The notes: generated by a model not told the origin, from the sequence alone. A DNA stretch of 64,000 nucleotides from G965227875 sp965227875 (GCA_965227875.1 OZ245783.1:1488001-1552000), one strand, 5' to 3'; positions 25,842-35,633 are shown, counted from the stretch's first letter. A program made the numbers and translations.

Positions 25842-26595
25842 ACGAGAAACCCGGACCGAATTCGCGCCGCGCCATGGCGCGGAACGCGGTCACGCTGCGA
25901 TATCCGAGCCGGGCGGCCACCTGTGCGAACGGCTCGCCCGACCCCAGTTCCTCCACCGCCCTGAGAAGCTTGCGACGGCGCATCCATGCGCTGAGCGAGA
26001 GCCCCGTCTGTGCCCGGAAGGCGCGGGTCAGGGTGCGACGGCTCATGCCGGCCTCCTCCGCCCAGCCATCGAGGCCGGGATCGTGGCCGGGCCGGTCGAG
26101 CGATGTCTCGCACAGGGCCCGCAGCCGCCTGTCGGACGGCATAGGCAGGGCGAAAGGCGTCGCCGGGCTGCGGGCGACCTCGTCCACCACCAGCGCCGCG
26201 AGATGCCCGCCGCGGCCGTTTTCGTCGTAGAGCGCCGGCTCGTCGAGCAACGCCAGCAGTGTGGCGTTGAGCAGTTCGCTCACCGCCAGGACCCGGCAGC
26301 TGTCCGGCAGGCCGGAGACGCCCTCGTCCCGGATGTAGGCGGTCCGCATGGAAACCGCACCCTGCATGGCGACGTCGTGGCGGGTGCCCCCCGGGATCCA
26401 GAGCGCATAACCGCGCGGCACCACCCAGGAGCCGAGCGCGGTGTGCGCCGACATCAACCCCGAAATCGCGTAGAGAAGCTGACCGCGTTCATGCGCATGC
26501 AGACCGGTGCGGGAACCGGGCCCGAAATCTTTTGCCATGACCGCGACGGAGCGCGGCAGCCCCTGGTAGTCCTGTGGATCGGTCGAACGTGACAT
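25795..26595 (-). CDS. AraC-family transcriptional regulator
   Basis: A 266-residue regulator. An N-terminal cupin sensor region (about residues 15-95) has GLHAHERGQLLYAISG and VVPRGYALWIPGGTRHDV. The C-terminal double HTH (about 165-255) has EAGMSRRTLTRAFRAQTGLS and the conserved second helix AARLGYRSVTAFRAMARREFG. The layout matches the NimR/RipA-like group that controls a divergent efflux gene. It faces the MFS gene at 26723, with an inverted repeat in the shared promoter region. Confidence 0.9.
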   Translation of the reverse strand: MSRSTDPQDYQGLPRSVAVMAKDFGPGSRTGLHAHERGQLLYAISGLMSAHTALGSWVVPRGYALWIPGGTRHDVAMQGAVSMRTAYIRDEGVSGLPDSCRVLAVSELLNATLLALLDEPALYDENGRGGHLAALVVDEVARSPATPFALPMPSDRRLRALCETSLDRPGHDPGLDGWAEEAGMSRRTLTRAFRAQTGLSLSAWMRRRKLLRAVEELGSGEPFAQVAARLGYRSVTAFRAMARREFGPGFSFSGLGRDGAPARPAG

Positions 26596-26642
26596 GTGGC
26601 TGGTGCGTGGAGGACTCGTGATTGGCCCGATCGATGCGATAA

Positions 26643-26668
26643 TTGACCTGACATAGCGTCCGGGTCAA
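26643..26668. promoter_or_regulatory. inverted repeat in araC-type/MFS divergent promoter
   Basis: TTGACC at 26643-26648 and its complement GGTCAA at 26663-26668 form a symmetrical pair with 14 bases between. Each arm also resembles a -35 box facing outward (one per strand). This is a plausible operator/promoter core for both genes; only the symmetry is directly visible. Confidence 0.45.
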
Positions 26669-26722
26669 CGCTACACTCTCCGCGACATCCTGCAGAACGA
26701 CAACAGAAACGTCTTCACCCCC

Positions 26723-27931
26723 ATGTTTTCCGCCGATCCCTCCCGCCGCACCATCGCCTTCATCAACATCGCCCACGCGGTCGACCACTTCGTGCTGCTG
26801 ATCTACCCGACCGTGGTCATCGCCATCGCGCTCCAGCGCGACCTCGCCTATGGCGAACTCATCGGTCTGGCGACCGGAGCCTTCGTCGCCTTCGGCCTGT
26901 TCTCTCTGCCGGTGGGATGGATGGCCGACCGGGTCGGCCGCCGCAACATGATGATCGCGTTCTTCTTCGGCTGCGGCATCTCCTGCATCGGGCTCGCCTT
27001 CTCTTCCTCGACCCTCGCGTTCGCGGCCTGGCTCCTGGTGCTCGGCATCTTCTCCGCCATCTATCACCCCGTGGGCATGGCCATGTTGGCGAGCCACACC
27101 GACCGGCTCGGCCGCGATCTCGGCGTCAACGGCGTGTGGGGCAACATGGGAGCGGCGTCGGCGTCCGGTGTCAGTGCTTTCCTGGCCGCGACGCTCGGCT
27201 GGCAGGCGGGCTTTCTCGTGCCGGGCATCATCTGTGTCCTGATCGGCATCGCCTTTACCGCGCTCGTGCGCCCGGGACCGCAGGAGCCTCATGCGGCGAC
27301 GAAGAAGAAGACGCAGGAAACGATCGCCGTTTCCCGGCCCTTCGTCCTGTTCATCCTCTTCGCGCTCGCCATCGTGGCCGGCGGCATGACGTTCAACGTC
27401 ACCACCATTTCCCTGCCCAAGGTCATCGACGAGCGCCTCGGTCTCACCCTCCCGCTGGTCATCACGGGTTCGCTGGCGACCGCCGTTTTCGTCTTCGGCG
27501 CCATGACCCAGCTCCTCATGGGCTGGCTCGTCGACCGTTTCTCCCTGCCACAGCTCTTCGTCGGCCTGTCGATCCTCCAGCCCGCGGGCCTCGCCCTTGC
27601 CGCCATGACGACGGGCGTCCCCATGCTCGCCGGCATGGTGCTGGTGATGGCCGCGATCTACGGCCAGGTGGTCATCAACGACGCCATGGTCGCACGCTAC
27701 GTGCCGGTCGAATACCGGGCAAAGGCGTTCGGCCTGCGCTATTTCCTCGGCTTCGCGGCGGCCGGTTTCGCCGTGCCGATGATCGCCTTTTTCCACGCCT
27801 CCCAGGGCTTCCCCCTGGTGCTCGGCATCACCGCCCTCTTCGGCGCCGCCATCTTCCTCTGCGCCGTCGGCTTCTGGTGGGTCTCCCAGACCAGCCACAC
27901 CCCCAGCCCGGCCCCCGCCTCATCCGGCTGA
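26723..27931 (+). CDS. MFS transporter
   Basis: A 402-residue protein with twelve hydrophobic segments. The MFS loop 2-3 signature GWMADRVGRRNMM is near residue 66, and a related GWLVDRFSLPQ starts the second half near 270. It most resembles fosmidomycin-resistance-like or sugar/drug efflux carriers. Its divergent AraC-type neighbour probably regulates it. The repeat block begins about 40 bp after its stop. Confidence 0.88.
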   Translation: MFSADPSRRTIAFINIAHAVDHFVLLIYPTVVIAIALQRDLAYGELIGLATGAFVAFGLFSLPVGWMADRVGRRNMMIAFFFGCGISCIGLAFSSSTLAFAAWLLVLGIFSAIYHPVGMAMLASHTDRLGRDLGVNGVWGNMGAASASGVSAFLAATLGWQAGFLVPGIICVLIGIAFTALVRPGPQEPHAATKKKTQETIAVSRPFVLFILFALAIVAGGMTFNVTTISLPKVIDERLGLTLPLVITGSLATAVFVFGAMTQLLMGWLVDRFSLPQLFVGLSILQPAGLALAAMTTGVPMLAGMVLVMAAIYGQVVINDAMVARYVPVEYRAKAFGLRYFLGFAAAGFAVPMIAFFHASQGFPLVLGITALFGAAIFLCAVGFWWVSQTSHTPSPAPASSG

Positions 27932-27972
27932 CGAACTCGCGTTCCCGACCGGGCGAGGATCGATACGCCCTT

Positions 27973-28765
27973 CCCCGAAATCCTGACGAAAGTCAGGATC
28001 CAGCCGGGACATCCCGCCGCGACCCGCCGCTTCTGGATGCCGGCTTGAAGCCGGCAGTTCGGGATAGAGTGGACCGTGGTGAAACCCGGGGCGAATGTCC
28101 CGCACGCCCCCGGTGTTCGGTGGGCAGACCGGGTAACCGGGCCACACGCCGTCAAGCACCCGCTCCCCGGACGCAGGAGCGAAGGCCACCACTCCCGGAA
28201 CACAGAAGGAAAGACCCCACTCCTTGGAGACACGAGGAAAGACCCAACTCTCTGGAGGCATGAGAAAACGCCCCCGCTGCCCGAAAGCCACGAGAAACGC
28301 CCCGCTACCCGAAATCCTGACGAAAGTCAGGATCCAGCCGGGACCTCCCGCCGCGATCCGCCGCCTCTGGATGCCGGCTTGAAGCCGGCAGTTCGGGATA
28401 GAGTGGACCGTGGTGAAACCCGGGGCGAATGTCCCGCACGCCCCCGGTGTTCCTGTAGGTAGACCGGGTAACCGGGCCACACGCCGTCAAGCACCCGCTC
28501 CCGGGACACAAGCGCGAGAGCCACCACTCCCGGAACACAGAAGGGAATGCCCCACTCTAGGGAGACACGAGAGAACACCCCACGCCCGGGAGCCACGAGA
28601 AAACACCCCCACCCCCGAATTCCTGACGAAAGTCAGGATCCAGCCAGGACACCACGCCGCGACCCGCCGCCTCTGGATGCCGGCTTGAAGCCGGCAATGC
28701 GGGATAGACTGGGCCACGGTGAAATCCCCCGCGTTTGTCGGGTACGCCCCCGGTCTTTCCGTGCG
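27973..28765. repeat. three tandem ~300-bp non-coding repeats
   Basis: Copies start at about 27973, 28308 and 28613, each with a TCCTGAC-GAAA-GTCAGGA hairpin. Next come a TGCCGGCTTGAAGCCGGCA hairpin, the segment GATAGAGTGGACCGTGGTGA and the block ACCGGGTAACCGGGCC. The first two copies are nearly identical for over 200 bases; the third diverges after its middle. Copies one and two end in a degenerate ~28-bp minisatellite (GAGACACGAGGAAAG-like). They fill the 980-bp gap between the convergent MFS and ecm genes. Frames found here on both strands are repeat translations, not genes. Confidence 0.8.
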
Positions 28766-28913
28766 GAACCTGAATAGTGGGAAACCCCGATAATACGGAA
28801 CCCGCGTCTTGAACCGCGCGTTCCCCGGACGAGCGTCAGCGAGATACGGGGCCGTTCCGGGCTCGGACGTCAATGTGGGTCGGCCCCGGCCTTTCCTGAC
28901 GGGAAACGGAGAT

Positions 28914-30917
28914 CTACTGCGCGGCCTCCGCGGCCCGGTCCACGAGGTCGACGATGTCGCCCATGATGTCGGATATCTGGAAGTCCTTGGGCGTGTAGAC
29001 CGCGGCCACCCCGCGGCTGCGCATCAGTTCGGCGTCCTCGGGCGGGATGATGCCGCCAACCACGACCGGTACGTCGTCGAGACCGGCCTGTCGCATCTGC
29101 TCCATCACGTCGCCCACCAGCGCCACGTGGCTGCCCGACAGGATCGACAGCCCCACCACATGCACACCTTCCTCCAGAGCCGCGTTGGCGATCTGGGCGG
29201 GCGTCAGGCGGATGCCCTCGTAGACCACTTCCATGCCCGCATCCCGCGCCCGGACCGCGATCTGCTCGGCCCCGTTGGAATGGCCGTCGAGGCCGGGCTT
29301 GCCGACGAGGAACTTGAGCCGCCGGCCGAGCCGGGACGACACCGCATCGACACGCGCCCGCAGGTCGGCGATTGAACCGTCACCGCCCTCTCGCGCCGCC
29401 TTGCCGACGCCCGTGGGCGCACGGTACTCGCCGAAGACCTCGCGCAGCACCTGGCCCCATTCACCCGTGGTCACGCCGGCGCGCGCCGCCGCGATCGACG
29501 GTTCCATGATATTGCGCTCTTCCTGTGCGGCGGACCTGAGTTCCGCCAGCGCGGCCTCGACGGCCGCCGCGTCGCGGCTTTCACGCCAGGCCTTCAGGCG
29601 GCCGACCTGCTCGTCCTCGACCTCCGCCGGCACCGTGAGAATCTCGCCGCCGGTCCCGGTGGCCAGCGGCGAAGGTTCCGTCTCCGTCCAGCGGTTGACC
29701 CCGACGACGATCTGCCCGCCCGCCTCGATGGAGCGCAGGCGCACGCTGTTCGACTCCACGAGCTGCTGTTTCATGTAGCTCGAATCGACGGCCGCCACCG
29801 CGCCGCCCATGCCCAGCACCCGGTCGAGTTCGGCCGTCGCCGCAGTCTTGATTTCCTCAACCTTGGCCTCGATCTCGTGCGAACCGGTGAAGAGGTCGCC
29901 GTATTCCAGCAGGTCCGTCTCGTAGGCCACGATCTGCTGGAGCCGGAGAGACCATTGCTGGTCCCACGGCCGCGGCAGGCCGAGCGCCTCGTTCCAGGCC
30001 GGAAGCTGCACCGCGCGGGCGCGTGCATCCTTCGACAGGACCACGGCGAGCATCTCGATCAGGATGCGGTAGACGTTGTTTTCCGGCTGCTGCTCCGTCA
30101 GACCAAGGCTGTTGACCTGCACGCCGTAGCGGAACCGCCGCAGCTTGGGATCCTCCACGCCGTATCGGGTGCGGCAGATGTTGTCCCACAGGTCCACGAA
30201 GGCGCGCATCTTGCAGAGCTCGGTGACGAAACGCACGCCGGCATTGACGAAAAAGCTGATACGCCCGACCACTTTCGGAAAGTCGTCTTCCGGCACCGCG
30301 CCGCTCGCGCGCACCGTGTCGAGGATCTCGATCGCGTTGGCCAGCGCATAGGCGATCTCCTGGACCGGCGTCGCGCCCGCTTCCTGCAGGTGGTAGGAGC
30401 AGACATTGACCGGGTTCCATTTCGGCACCTGGGAATAGGTATAGCAGATCGTGTCGCGGGTAAGCTTCATCGACGGCTTGGGCGGAAAGACGTAGGTGCC
30501 GCGCGAGAGGTATTCCTTGATGATGTCGTTCTGGGTTGTGCCCGTGAGCGCGGTCCGGTCGGCCCCCTGTTCGTCGGCGAGGGCGATGTAGAGCGACAGC
30601 AGCCATGCCGCGGTCGCGTTGATCGTCATCGACGTGTTCATCTTTTCCAGGGGGATGCCGTCGAAAAGCTCGCGCATGTCGCCGATATGCGAAACCGGCA
30701 CGCCGACCTTCCCCACCTCGCCGCGCGCCAGCACGTGATCGCTGTCGTAACCCGTCTGGGTCGGCAGATCGAAGGCGACCGAAAGTCCCGTCTGGCCCTT
30801 TTCGAGATTGGATCGATAGAGCGCGTTGGATGCCCGCGCCGTCGAATGACCTGCATAGGTCCTGAAAATCCAGGGCCTGTCCTTCGCCTGCCCCGCCCCT
30901 GCACTGTCGCCGTTCAT
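28914..30917 (-). CDS. ecm: ethylmalonyl-CoA mutase
   Basis: A 667-residue adenosylcobalamin-dependent mutase (also called MeaA). The catalytic barrel starts with WIFRTYAGHSTARASNALY and contains SVAFDLPTQTGYDSDH, MTINATAAWLL and NVCSYHLQEAGATPVQE. The C-terminal B12-binding domain carries DGHSNGAEQI (about residue 555) and LSILSGSH. The sequence pattern and single-chain layout match Ecm rather than methylmalonyl-CoA mutase. It converts (2R)-ethylmalonyl-CoA to methylsuccinyl-CoA. The gene is divergent to ccr, the preceding pathway step. Confidence 0.94.
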   Translation of the reverse strand: MNGDSAGAGQAKDRPWIFRTYAGHSTARASNALYRSNLEKGQTGLSVAFDLPTQTGYDSDHVLARGEVGKVGVPVSHIGDMRELFDGIPLEKMNTSMTINATAAWLLSLYIALADEQGADRTALTGTTQNDIIKEYLSRGTYVFPPKPSMKLTRDTICYTYSQVPKWNPVNVCSYHLQEAGATPVQEIAYALANAIEILDTVRASGAVPEDDFPKVVGRISFFVNAGVRFVTELCKMRAFVDLWDNICRTRYGVEDPKLRRFRYGVQVNSLGLTEQQPENNVYRILIEMLAVVLSKDARARAVQLPAWNEALGLPRPWDQQWSLRLQQIVAYETDLLEYGDLFTGSHEIEAKVEEIKTAATAELDRVLGMGGAVAAVDSSYMKQQLVESNSVRLRSIEAGGQIVVGVNRWTETEPSPLATGTGGEILTVPAEVEDEQVGRLKAWRESRDAAAVEAALAELRSAAQEERNIMEPSIAAARAGVTTGEWGQVLREVFGEYRAPTGVGKAAREGGDGSIADLRARVDAVSSRLGRRLKFLVGKPGLDGHSNGAEQIAVRARDAGMEVVYEGIRLTPAQIANAALEEGVHVVGLSILSGSHVALVGDVMEQMRQAGLDDVPVVVGGIIPPEDAELMRSRGVAAVYTPKDFQISDIMGDIVDLVDRAAEAAQ

Positions 30918-30951
30918 GGCGCCCTCACTCCCGCTTGATCATGTGCCCGGC

Positions 30952-30998
30952 ATTCTATCGCCAATATATTGCGCGGCACAATCCATGATGCAGCGCAA
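30952..30998. promoter_or_regulatory. ecm promoter and operator-like sites in ecm-ccr intergenic region
   Basis: On the minus strand TTGTGC (30976-30981), an 18-base spacer and TAGAAT (30952-30957) form a sigma-70-like promoter for ecm. The -35 lies in ATTGCGC-G-GCACAAT (30968-30982), a near-perfect inverted repeat. TGCAGCGCAA (30989-30998) beside it recurs exactly in the inverted repeat upstream of mcd. No convincing ccr -10/-35 pair was found. Confidence 0.5.
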
Positions 30999-31139
30999 AA
31001 AATTCCTTGAAATGCCCTGCGGCTTCCCCCAACATCCCCGCGGCCTCACGGAAACCGGGCACCTGAAGACCTGAGACCGGACGGCCCGGAGCGACAGCCA
31101 TGATGCTCCGCACACTGGATTATGACTGTGGAGGGTAGC

Positions 31140-32456
31140 ATGACACCGACATCCGTCGCGCCTGTCGAAGCCAACGACAACCATTCCGAAGCTGCGCCTG
31201 CCGCACCGCTGAAGGACCTTTACGAGATCGGCGAGATTCCGCCGCTCGGCCACGTGCCGGAAAAGATGTACGCGTGGTGCATCCGCCAGGACCGGCACGG
31301 CCCGCCCGACGAAGCCATGCAGGTGGAGGTCGTGGACGTGCCCGAACTCGACTCCAACGAGGTGCTGGTGCTCGTGATGGCCGCCGGCGTGAACTACAAC
31401 GGGGTCTGGGCGGCCCTGGGCCAGCCTGTCACGCCCTTCAACATTCACAACGCCGAGTACCATATCGCCGGCTCCGACGCTTCCGGTGTCGTCTACGCGG
31501 TCGGCTCCAAGGTGCGTAACTGGAAGGTGGGCGACGAGGTCGTGATCCACTGCAACCAGGACGACGGCGACGACGAGGAATGCAACGGCGGCGATCCGAT
31601 GCTGTCGCCGACCCAGCGCATCTGGGGCTACGAGACCCCGGACGGCTCCTTCGCCCAGTTCACAAGGGTCCAGGCCCAGCAGCTCCTGCCGCGTCCGCGC
31701 CACCTGACCTGGGAGGAATCCGGCTGCTACGTGCTGACGCTCGCAACCGCCTACCGCATGCTGTTCGGACATCGCCCGCACACCATCAAGCCTGGCCAGA
31801 ACGCCCTCATCTGGGGCGCTTCGGGGGGCCTCGGCGTCTTCGGCATCCAGCTTTGCGCCACCGCCGGCGCCAACGCCATCGGCGTCATCTCCGACGAGAC
31901 CAAGCGCGATTTCGTCATGTCGCTGGGCGCCCGCGCCGTTCTCAACCGCAAGGACTTCGACTGCTGGGGCCAGCTGCCGGAAGTCAACGGCGAAGGGTTC
32001 GGCGACTACATGAAGGAGGTCCGCAAGTTCGGCAAGGCGATCTGGGACATCACCGGCAAGGGCAACGACGTCGACCTCGTCTTCGAACACCCCGGCGAGG
32101 CGACCATTCCGGTCTCGGTAAACGTGGTCAAGCGCGGCGGCATGGTGGTCATCTGCGCAGGCACCACGGGCTACAACCTGACCATGGACGCCCGCTTCCT
32201 GTGGATGCGCCAGAAGCGCGTCCAGGGCAGCCATTTCGCCCATCTCAAGCAGGCGGCGGAAGCCAACAAGCTCGTCGTCAACCGCCGCATCGACCCGTGC
32301 ATGTCGGAAGTCTACAGCTGGCAGGACATCCCCAAGGCCCACATGCGCATGTGGCGCAACGAGCACCAGCCCGGCAACATGGCCGTGCTCGTCAGCGCGC
32401 CGACGACGGGGCTGCGCACCATCGAGGACACGATCGAGGCTTCGCCGCGGGGCTGA
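31140..32456 (+). CDS. ccr: crotonyl-CoA carboxylase/reductase
   Basis: A 438-residue member of the medium-chain dehydrogenase/reductase family. Early motifs are VMAAGVNYNGVWAALGQPV and GSDASGVVYAVGS; the NADPH site includes IWGASGGLGVFGIQL near residue 225. LYEIGEIPPLGHVPEKMYAW at the N-terminus is characteristic of Ccr. It reductively carboxylates crotonyl-CoA to ethylmalonyl-CoA, the committed step of the pathway. ATG 31140 has GGAGG five bases upstream; an earlier in-frame ATG at 31122 has none. A strong terminator follows. Confidence 0.95.
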   Translation: MTPTSVAPVEANDNHSEAAPAAPLKDLYEIGEIPPLGHVPEKMYAWCIRQDRHGPPDEAMQVEVVDVPELDSNEVLVLVMAAGVNYNGVWAALGQPVTPFNIHNAEYHIAGSDASGVVYAVGSKVRNWKVGDEVVIHCNQDDGDDEECNGGDPMLSPTQRIWGYETPDGSFAQFTRVQAQQLLPRPRHLTWEESGCYVLTLATAYRMLFGHRPHTIKPGQNALIWGASGGLGVFGIQLCATAGANAIGVISDETKRDFVMSLGARAVLNRKDFDCWGQLPEVNGEGFGDYMKEVRKFGKAIWDITGKGNDVDLVFEHPGEATIPVSVNVVKRGGMVVICAGTTGYNLTMDARFLWMRQKRVQGSHFAHLKQAAEANKLVVNRRIDPCMSEVYSWQDIPKAHMRMWRNEHQPGNMAVLVSAPTTGLRTIEDTIEASPRG

Positions 32457-32487
32457 CACGCGGCACGGAACGTGGCATGACGATTGG

Positions 32488-32514
32488 ACGGCCGGAACAC
32501 TCCGTTCCGGCCGT
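32488..32514 (+). terminator. rho-independent terminator after ccr
   Basis: A perfect 11-bp stem (ACGGCCGGAAC and complement) with loop ACTCC, followed by a pyrimidine run TTCCTTTCC. It lies 31 bases after the ccr stop and ends about 20 bases before the DMT-transporter start, which therefore needs its own promoter or read-through. Confidence 0.75.
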
Positions 32515-32535
32515 TTCCTTTCCAGGCGCCGCTCC

Positions 32536-33450
32536 ATGTCCCCTTCCCGTCCGCTCCTGCTCGCCGCAGCACCCGCCATCTTCGTCGTGCTCTGGGCCAC
32601 GGGGTTCGTCGGCGCGAAATTCGGCCTGCCCCATGCCGAGCCCTTCACATTCCTCGTCTGGCGCTTCTGGTGCGTGGCCGCGATCTTTCTCGTTGTGGTC
32701 CTCGTGTCCCGGGCGCCCTGGCCGCGGTCCGTGCCGCAGGCCCTGCACAACGTCTTCGTGGGCGTGCTCCTGCACGGCGTCTATCTGGGCGGGGTCTTTG
32801 CCGCCATCGCCCAGGGCATGCCGGCCGGCCTGTCGGCGATCATCGTCGGCCTTCAGCCGGCCCTGACCGCGCTCGTCGCGCGGCTGTTCCTGAACGAAAC
32901 CGTATCGGCCCGGCAATGGGCAGGCATCGGCCTCGGCTTCGCCGGCCTGGTCTTCGTCGTCGGCGCCGCCGGCGACGGACTGGACCTTGCGGCCGCTGGC
33001 GGAGCAGGCGCGCTCGCCCTGTGTATCGCCGCGCTCTTCGGCATCACCTTCGCCAGCCTCTGGCAAAAGACCTGGTGCGGCGGCGAGGACCTGCGGACGG
33101 GCGCCCTCTTCCAGTATGTCGGCGGCGCGATGGCGGTGTCGGCCGCCGCGTTCGCGACGGAGACCGGCAGGGTCGACTGGACCGGCGAGTTCGTCTTCGC
33201 CTTCGCCTGGCTGGTGCTCGTCCTGTCGGTGGGCGCGGTGACCCTCCTCATGCTGATGATCCGCCACGGTGACATTTCCCGCGTGGCGAGCCTGTTCTAT
33301 CTCGTTCCGCCGGTCACCGCGCTGATGACATGGGCCCTGTTCGGCGAGACTCTTTCCACAAGCCAGTTGCTCGGCGTTTTTTTCGTCGCCTTCGGCGTGA
33401 TGCTGGTGACCCGCGAAAAGCCGCGGAAACCCGCCGTCGACACGCCCTGA
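32536..33450 (+). CDS. EamA-domain (DMT superfamily) transporter
   Basis: A 304-residue inner-membrane protein with ten hydrophobic segments forming two EamA repeats. The first includes FVVLWATGFVGAKFGLPHAEPF (residues 14-35 region); the second includes MTWALFGETLSTSQLLGVFFVAFGV near residue 265, with the conserved GE. Such carriers export amino acids or other metabolites. It sits between ccr and mcd but shows no clear link to their pathway. Confidence 0.88.
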   Translation: MSPSRPLLLAAAPAIFVVLWATGFVGAKFGLPHAEPFTFLVWRFWCVAAIFLVVVLVSRAPWPRSVPQALHNVFVGVLLHGVYLGGVFAAIAQGMPAGLSAIIVGLQPALTALVARLFLNETVSARQWAGIGLGFAGLVFVVGAAGDGLDLAAAGGAGALALCIAALFGITFASLWQKTWCGGEDLRTGALFQYVGGAMAVSAAAFATETGRVDWTGEFVFAFAWLVLVLSVGAVTLLMLMIRHGDISRVASLFYLVPPVTALMTWALFGETLSTSQLLGVFFVAFGVMLVTREKPRKPAVDTP

Positions 33451-33582
33451 CACGTACCTTCCAACCCGACAACAAGATTCAAATTTTAGCGATCGGGGAA
33501 AAAATATCTCAATGCCCCGCGCGTATCCTCCGCAACCAGTTGAGGAACGGACGAACTGGAACGGGGATCGGAGAGGGTCGCA

Positions 33583-35544
33583 ATGGTACAACGGCTGGAA
33601 AACAAGAGCTTGATCCTGATCCCGATTCTCATTCTCTTCGGGGTCAACATGTTCCTGGCCGCCACCAACGTGTCCCGCTGGGTTGCCGAAGACAGCCTCG
33701 AATCCTTCACCCGGTCCACCGCCGAGAGTTGGGCCAAGGAACTCACGCCCCGGCTTTCGCAGACGTTCGCCACGGCCGGCGAGAACCTGCAGGACCGGGG
33801 AATCAAGGCGCTCATCGACCGCGAGGTGCTCTCCGCCCAGGCCATCGCCTGGCGCCTGTACGACGCCGACAACAAGGTGTGGCTCGTGTCCGACAGGATC
33901 GCCCTTGCCCGCGCGGAAGCCAGTCCCGCCTCCACCGCCACGCCGGAGGGCATCGAGACCTCCACCGAGGTCCGCCGCTATATCGACGTGAAGATCCCGC
34001 TTTCCGGCGAAGGCGCCGTGAACGGCACGCTCCAGGTCTATATCGACCAGACCGCGGCCCTTTCGCTCTTCTACACGTCGCACAAGAGCACCACGATCCT
34101 GTCGGCCGTGTTCCTTCTGGGCGCCGTCGCCATCATGATCTACGTGGTCTGGAACCGCATCCGCGAGCAGTGGTCCGCGGACGAGAAGATCCGCTACCTC
34201 GCCCACCATGACGGCCTGACGGGGCTGAAGAACCGCACCTATTTCGAGGAGCATCTCAACCACGCCATCACCCGGGCGGATGCCGGCGACGGCATCGTGG
34301 CGCTGCTCACCTTCGATATCGACAAGTTCAAGCAAATCAACGATTCCCTCGGACACGCGACCGGCGACGCCCTGCTCAAGGCCTTCGCCGACCGTCTGAC
34401 CCGCAACGTGCGCAAGTCCGATCTGGTGTGCCGGCTCGGCGGCGACGAGTTCGCCATCGCCCTTCACCGCCTGAAATCAGTCGACCGGATCGTGCCCTTC
34501 GCCAACCGCCTGTGCCGGGTGCTCGCCGAGCCCTACGTTATCGACGGCAACAAGATCTCGACCAGCAGCAGCATCGGCATCGCGGTGGCGCCCGACGACG
34601 GCCTCGACGCCTCGACGCTGTTCGCCTGCGCGGACCTCGCGCTCTACCGCGCCAAGGAGGACGGCCGCAACACCGTGCGCCTTTTCGAGCCCGAGATGGA
34701 CGAGTGTTTTCAGCGCCGGCGCGAACTCGAACGCGAGATCACCGAAGCTTTGGGCCTCGGCCAGTTCGAACTGCACTACCAGCCACAGTACGACATGATG
34801 ACCGGCGAACTGCGCAGCCGCGAGGCGCTGGTGCGCTGGAACCACCCCGTACGGGGCATGCTGCAGCCGGACGAATTCCTGCCGATCGCCGAGGAAACCG
34901 GCCAGATCATCCCGCTCAGCCGGTGGATTCTCGACCGGGCCTGCCGGGACGCGATGAAATGGGAAGAGACCGCGGGTCTCGCCGTCAACCTGTCCGCCGT
35001 CCAGTTCCGCGCCGGCGGCGTGGCGGAACTTGTGCGCGACACGCTGAACAAGACCGGATTCCCCGCCAGCCGTCTCGAACTCGAGATCACCGAAACCGTG
35101 CTGCTCGACAATTCCGAGAGAGTGCGCACCGAACTCGCCCAGCTCAAGACCATGGGGGCGACGATCGTCATGGACGACTTCGGCACGGGCTATTCGAGCC
35201 TCAACTACCTGGCGAGCTTCCCCATCGACAAGCTCAAGATCGACCGTTCGTTCGTCCAGGAACTCAACGACAATCATATGGCCGAGGTCATCGTCAACAC
35301 CATCATCAACCTCGGCCGGGACCTCGAGCTGGCGGTCACCGCCGAAGGCGTGGAAACCCTCGAGCAGGAAGCCAAGCTGCGCGCCATCGGCTGCAGCCTC
35401 GGCCAGGGTTTCCTCTATGGCCGGCCGGCCCCCATCGGCACCCGCACCGGCGCCGAGGATTTCGGACCTTCCGTCGTCTATCCCTGCTTCGGCGCGGAGA
35501 ACGACCGCCGCGTCGACAACGCCCAGGAGCAGCATACCGCCTGA
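33583..35544 (+). CDS. membrane GGDEF-EAL bifunctional c-di-GMP enzyme
   Basis: A 653-residue protein. Membrane segments at about residues 10-28 and 163-182 flank a ~130-residue periplasmic sensor. The GGDEF domain (about 205-365) has an intact LGGDEF and an inhibitory RKSD five residues before it. The EAL domain (about 385-635) keeps EALVRW, NLSAVQF, EITETV, DDFGTGYSS, KIDRSF and AEGVET. Both activities, synthesis and hydrolysis of c-di-GMP, therefore look possible. It lies between ccr and mcd; a link to carbon metabolism is only suggested by position. Confidence 0.93.
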   Translation: MVQRLENKSLILIPILILFGVNMFLAATNVSRWVAEDSLESFTRSTAESWAKELTPRLSQTFATAGENLQDRGIKALIDREVLSAQAIAWRLYDADNKVWLVSDRIALARAEASPASTATPEGIETSTEVRRYIDVKIPLSGEGAVNGTLQVYIDQTAALSLFYTSHKSTTILSAVFLLGAVAIMIYVVWNRIREQWSADEKIRYLAHHDGLTGLKNRTYFEEHLNHAITRADAGDGIVALLTFDIDKFKQINDSLGHATGDALLKAFADRLTRNVRKSDLVCRLGGDEFAIALHRLKSVDRIVPFANRLCRVLAEPYVIDGNKISTSSSIGIAVAPDDGLDASTLFACADLALYRAKEDGRNTVRLFEPEMDECFQRRRELEREITEALGLGQFELHYQPQYDMMTGELRSREALVRWNHPVRGMLQPDEFLPIAEETGQIIPLSRWILDRACRDAMKWEETAGLAVNLSAVQFRAGGVAELVRDTLNKTGFPASRLELEITETVLLDNSERVRTELAQLKTMGATIVMDDFGTGYSSLNYLASFPIDKLKIDRSFVQELNDNHMAEVIVNTIINLGRDLELAVTAEGVETLEQEAKLRAIGCSLGQGFLYGRPAPIGTRTGAEDFGPSVVYPCFGAENDRRVDNAQEQHTA

Positions 35545-35633
35545 CCGCGCCCGTCCCGCCCCCTCCTCCCGCATGCGCCCATTGGCCGCCGCAAGGCGCG
35601 TTGCGCTGGCCCGAGCCTTCCGCTAAGACTGCT

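Noticed and set aside
27920..28913. Overlapping frames of 70-190 codons on both strands
   Set aside because: They are translations of the three repeats, share the same repeated phrases, and have no ribosome sites.
30918..31139. Cobalamin riboswitch for ecm or ccr
   Set aside because: No B12-box-like sequence or extended folded leader was recognised; the visible elements are short inverted repeats at promoter positions.
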